Notes under the pieces: model-generated
What the model was told of the DNA's origin: nothing
Seen by the model: only the letters and a program-made list of their open reading frames with translations
Databases searched by the model: none
Made by a program: the position numbers and the translations under genes
Assembly: GCA_024709705.1 (NCBI GenBank)
Contig: JANJWE010000092.1
Span: 1-8,419, forward strand
Length of the DNA: 8,419 nucleotides
Direction of reading: 5' to 3'
Origin: Flavobacterium sp.
Lineage (GTDB): Bacteria; Bacteroidota; Bacteroidia; Flavobacteriales; Flavobacteriaceae
In this document: positions 6,384 to 8,419 of the stretch, one piece after another
How the letters are laid out: each line of letters begins with the position of its first letter
Numbering within the stretch: position 1 is the stretch's first letter

Positions 6384-6956
6384 TTGGAAGAACTCATTCA
6401 ATTTGATAAAGATGTATTTCTCTTTTTGAACAATTTAGGTTCAGAACGATGGGATGGAATGTGGTTACTAATTACAAAACAACTCTATTGGACGCCTCTT
6501 TTTTTAGTCCTTTTTTATTTTATTCTAAAGAAAATTGGGTGGAAACAGTTTGGTGTAGTGATTTTGTTCTTGGCTCTTTTAATTTTGGTAACAGATCAAG
6601 TGACCAATCTTTTCAAATACAGTTTTGAACGCTTAAGACCCTGCAACGATTTAAGTTTAGATGGACAAATGAGAGCGGTTTTGGTGCGAAAATCATTTAG
6701 TTTTTTTTCCGGTCATGCTTCCAACTCTATGGCTACCACAACTTTTATATTTTTCTTGTTTCGCAAGCATTTTAAATATGCTTTTTTGCTGTTTCTATTT
6801 CCTTTAATTTTTGCCTACAGCCGAATCTATTTAGGTCTTCACTTTCCGGGGGATATTCTAACAGGTTACCTTTTTGGTTTTATAATGGGGGTGTCGTTTT
6901 ACAAACTCCATAAAATCTACTGCCCAATTATTTTCCGGTCAATTAAAGTACTCTAG
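6384..6956 (+). CDS. PAP2 family membrane phosphatase
   Basis: An integral-membrane lipid phosphatase of the PAP2/acid phosphatase superfamily; members dephosphorylate phosphatidic acid, undecaprenyl pyrophosphate or lipid A. All three signature motifs are present: KYSFERLRP (Lys78, Arg85), FSGHAS (Ser109, His111) and SRIYLGLHFPGD (Arg147, His153, Asp157). His111 and His153 are the catalytic pair. About five hydrophobic helices lie near residues 34-49, 55-75, 110-126, 130-145 and 156-172. The length of 190 residues is normal. The start must be TTG at 6384, because in-frame stops occur at 6315 and 6321 and no ATG or GTG lies between. The next ATG (residue 26) would remove the conserved LFLNNLGS-type N-terminus. 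It is 2 bases from the TatA/E stop and its 3' end overlaps the methyltransferase gene by 14 bases. The lipid substrate cannot be told from sequence. Confidence 0.9.
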   Translation: MEELIQFDKDVFLFLNNLGSERWDGMWLLITKQLYWTPLFLVLFYFILKKIGWKQFGVVILFLALLILVTDQVTNLFKYSFERLRPCNDLSLDGQMRAVLVRKSFSFFSGHASNSMATTTFIFFLFRKHFKYAFLLFLFPLIFAYSRIYLGLHFPGDILTGYLFGFIMGVSFYKLHKIYCPIIFRSIKVL

Positions 6957-7584
6957 TTACGGTTAGGCCGTCCCGTATGGGCAATAAAACCGTTTCAACT
7001 CTCGAGTCGTTGTTCAAACGTTTGTTGTATTCCACTAAAATTCTAGTGCTCAAATCACCTTCTTTTAAAGGTTCTACTACTTTTCCGGACCATAACACAT
7101 TATCCGATAAAATGATGCCGCCTTTATTCATTTTGGGCACAATCATTTCGTAGTAGTTGAGGTAATTTTCTTTATCGGCATCTATAAAAACCAAATCAAA
7201 TTTTGTTTCTAAGGTTGGAATTATATTGACAGCTTCACCCAAATGTTGTACAATCTGATTTCCCCAAGGCGATTTGTCAAAATATTTCCGTTGAAAATCA
7301 ATTAATTCTTCTTTGATGTCAATGGTATGTACGATTCCGTTTTCTTGCATTCCTTCACATAAGCATAAGGTGGCGTAACCGGTATACGTTCCAATTTCTA
7401 AAATAGAAGCAGGTTTGATCAACTTAGACAACATGCTCAAAACCCTACCCTGAAAATGTCCGCTCAACATCCGTGGGAGCAAAATTTTTTGATAAGTTTC
7501 TTTATTTAATTGAGCTAATAATTTCGGTTCGGCTTGTGAATGAGCAGCTACGTAATCTTCGAGATCTTCAGAAAGGAAATGCAT
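6943..7584 (-). CDS. SAM-dependent O-methyltransferase, metal-dependent (caffeoyl-CoA OMT-like) family
   Basis: A cytoplasmic class I methyltransferase of the O-methyltransferase family 3 type, which transfers a methyl group from S-adenosylmethionine to a hydroxyl, often a catechol. The 213 residues are typical. The SAM-binding motif I is ILEIGTYTGYATLCL (61-75). The acidic end of strand 2 is VHTIDIKEE (85-93), with Asp89 expected to bind the SAM ribose. FDLVFIDADKENY (129-141) and LSDNVLWSGKV (159-169) supply the divalent-metal ligands of the family (Asp135, Asp161, Asn162). The C-terminus RDGLTVTRVL (204-213) is also characteristic. No signal peptide is present. The ATG at 7584 sits 11 bases after a full promoter match. 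It converges on the PAP2 gene with overlapping 3' ends. The native substrate of bacterial members is usually unknown. Confidence 0.92.
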   Translation of the reverse strand: MHFLSEDLEDYVAAHSQAEPKLLAQLNKETYQKILLPRMLSGHFQGRVLSMLSKLIKPASILEIGTYTGYATLCLCEGMQENGIVHTIDIKEELIDFQRKYFDKSPWGNQIVQHLGEAVNIIPTLETKFDLVFIDADKENYLNYYEMIVPKMNKGGIILSDNVLWSGKVVEPLKEGDLSTRILVEYNKRLNNDSRVETVLLPIRDGLTVTRVL

Positions 7585-7594
7585 TTTTATTCAG

Positions 7595-7627
7595 CAAATT
7601 TATAAAAATTCATTAAGTTTATCCAAA
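7595..7627 (-). promoter_or_regulatory. Promoter for the O-methyltransferase gene
   Basis: On the minus strand TTTG (7627-7624), a 21-base spacer and TAAATTTG (7602-7595) match both boxes of the Bacteroidota housekeeping promoter without a mismatch. The ATG at 7584 is 10 bases beyond the -7 element, so the leader would be only a few bases. The -33 box and spacer lie within the last codons of the upstream lipoprotein gene, and the -7 element includes its stop codon. Confidence 0.7.
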
Positions 7628-8235
7628 TACATGAAGTTTTCATGTATTTTTTTTTCATAAATGTTATTTATCTCTTGAGTTGTTAAATTATAATTTTTAT
7701 AAAAGTCATCATTGATTGAGTTTTGAATAATTTGATGAGCTGCATTCTTTGTAAATTCTCTATCGCTTAAATTAATTATTTGTAAAGCATGATATAATAC
7801 ACAATATCCAATAGATTTAGTTTCTATTAATGTTGATGTATAGAATTTTAGTTTATCAATTAAATTCTGTTCATTAGGATGATTTTTTACAATTTCTATC
7901 AAGTCTTTTTTTACAAGAATAACAAAAGCAATTCTTTGTTTGTCATAAATTGGTAAATCATGCTTGTATAAACTATCAAAGTATTGCCAATTATACTCGC
8001 TTTTGTTTATGTTTTCTTCAATATTAAACTTTAAAGAAAATTCATTTATGTTATCTGAATTGTGATTTTCTAAATAGGGTAACTGACCTCTATACCCATC
8101 AACTTCAATGTCATAAAAAGATTTCGATGTAACACCTTTGGATACTTCTTTTTTAATTTCATTTAAATCAGAAGATGAGCTTTGACATCCAATTAAAAAA
8201 AACAACGAAAATACAGTAGTTATAATTTTTTTCAT
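7600..8235 (-). CDS. Hypothetical lipoprotein
   Basis: I do not recognise this 211-residue protein. It starts with a clear type II signal peptide: MKKI, a hydrophobic core and the lipobox LIGC with Cys17 as the lipidated residue, followed by QSSSSD. It should therefore be anchored to an envelope membrane. The rest is polar and rich in Asn, Lys, Ile and Tyr. The segment from about 100 onward looks helical, with alternating hydrophobic positions (IAFVILVKKDLIEIV, SIGYCVLYHALQIINL), and the C-terminus is charged. No catalytic motif is visible. Base composition stands out: a hand count over 7621-7920 gives 64 G+C in 300 (about 21%), well below the other genes. It lies 11 bases downstream of another minus-strand gene, with which it may form an operon. 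No Shine-Dalgarno sequence precedes the ATG, only an AT-rich leader, normal for the phylum. Confidence 0.75.
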   Translation of the reverse strand: MKKIITTVFSLFFLIGCQSSSSDLNEIKKEVSKGVTSKSFYDIEVDGYRGQLPYLENHNSDNINEFSLKFNIEENINKSEYNWQYFDSLYKHDLPIYDKQRIAFVILVKKDLIEIVKNHPNEQNLIDKLKFYTSTLIETKSIGYCVLYHALQIINLSDREFTKNAAHQIIQNSINDDFYKNYNLTTQEINNIYEKKIHENFMYLDKLNEFL

Positions 8236-8246
8236 AAATTTAAATT

Positions 8247-8419
8247 TTAACAGTTAATATCTCTAACTTCACACGTGCCTTCTTCAATTGTTATTGTTTT
8301 ATTGTTTCTTGTCAAAGAAATGGAATAATTAACAGTTGCATATGGATCTGATGGTCTTACACATTTTGTTCCATCAGGTTGATTCCATGTGTAAGTGTAA
8401 CCATTGGGATTACATGATG
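8247..8419 (-). CDS. C-terminal fragment of an unknown cysteine-containing protein (5' end outside the window)
   Basis: On the minus strand a frame is open from the window edge to a TAA at 8249-8247 and encodes the last 56 residues of a protein. The visible part has four cysteines (fragment residues 2, 19, 49 and 56, the last being the C-terminal residue), aromatic and Asn/Gly-rich turns (NPNGYTYTWNQPDGTKC) and beta-like alternation (VNYSISLTRNNKTITIEEGTC). This suggests a secreted, disulphide-bonded beta domain. I cannot assign a family. The stop is 11 bases before the lipoprotein ATG, so the two are probably one transcript. The other minus-strand frames are broken by stops over this stretch, and residue use in this frame is protein-like. 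Confidence 0.6.
   Translation of the reverse strand, partial: SCNPNGYTYTWNQPDGTKCVRPSDPYATVNYSISLTRNNKTITIEEGTCEVRDINC

Noticed and set aside
6965..6985. CCCGTATGGG as a terminator between the PAP2 and methyltransferase genes
   Set aside because: The stem is only three base pairs with no following U-run on either strand, and it lies in the conserved C-terminal coding sequence of the methyltransferase.

Overview
This window looks like chromosomal DNA from a member of the Bacteroidota, most likely a Flavobacteriaceae-type bacterium. The evidence is the AT-rich base composition, the absence of strong Shine-Dalgarno sequences, matches to the Bacteroidota promoter (TTTG, about 20 bases, TAnnTTTG), and gene families typical of the group: secreted CarboxypepD_reg-like proteins, a DUF6702-type protein and a periplasmic M1 metallopeptidase.

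Layout from left to right. Bases 1-70 may hold the last codons of a + strand gene. A minus-strand gene for a peptidase E-type aspartyl dipeptidase (71-781) follows. A 146-base divergent intergenic region then leads into a five-gene + strand block (928-5982). This block has three consecutive secreted paralogues with an N-terminal CarboxypepD_reg-like domain (here called A, B and C), a small DUF6702-like exported protein, and a 751-residue M1 zinc metallopeptidase with a complete HExxH-18-E site. A/B and B/C overlap by 11 and 20 bases, and C to the DUF6702-like gene has a 5-base gap, so these four are probably co-transcribed and translationally coupled. The peptidase follows after 59 bases.

A good promoter at 5983-6013 then drives a TatA/E-type translocase subunit (6034-6381) and, two bases after its stop, a PAP2 membrane phosphatase starting at TTG (6384-6956). 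The PAP2 gene converges on, and overlaps by 14 bases, a minus-strand SAM-dependent O-methyltransferase (6943-7584). The methyltransferase promoter lies inside the 3' end of the next minus-strand gene, an unrecognised lipoprotein (7600-8235). Upstream of that is the C-terminal end of a cysteine-containing protein cut off by the window edge (8247-8419).

The window is mostly ordinary flavobacterial core genome. The least described parts are the A/B/C trio next to the M1 peptidase, plausibly an envelope proteolysis or envelope maintenance module of unknown purpose, and the very AT-rich unknown pair at the right end, which looks like the edge of an accessory region. I found no RNA genes, CRISPR array, insertion sequence or recognisable defence system.
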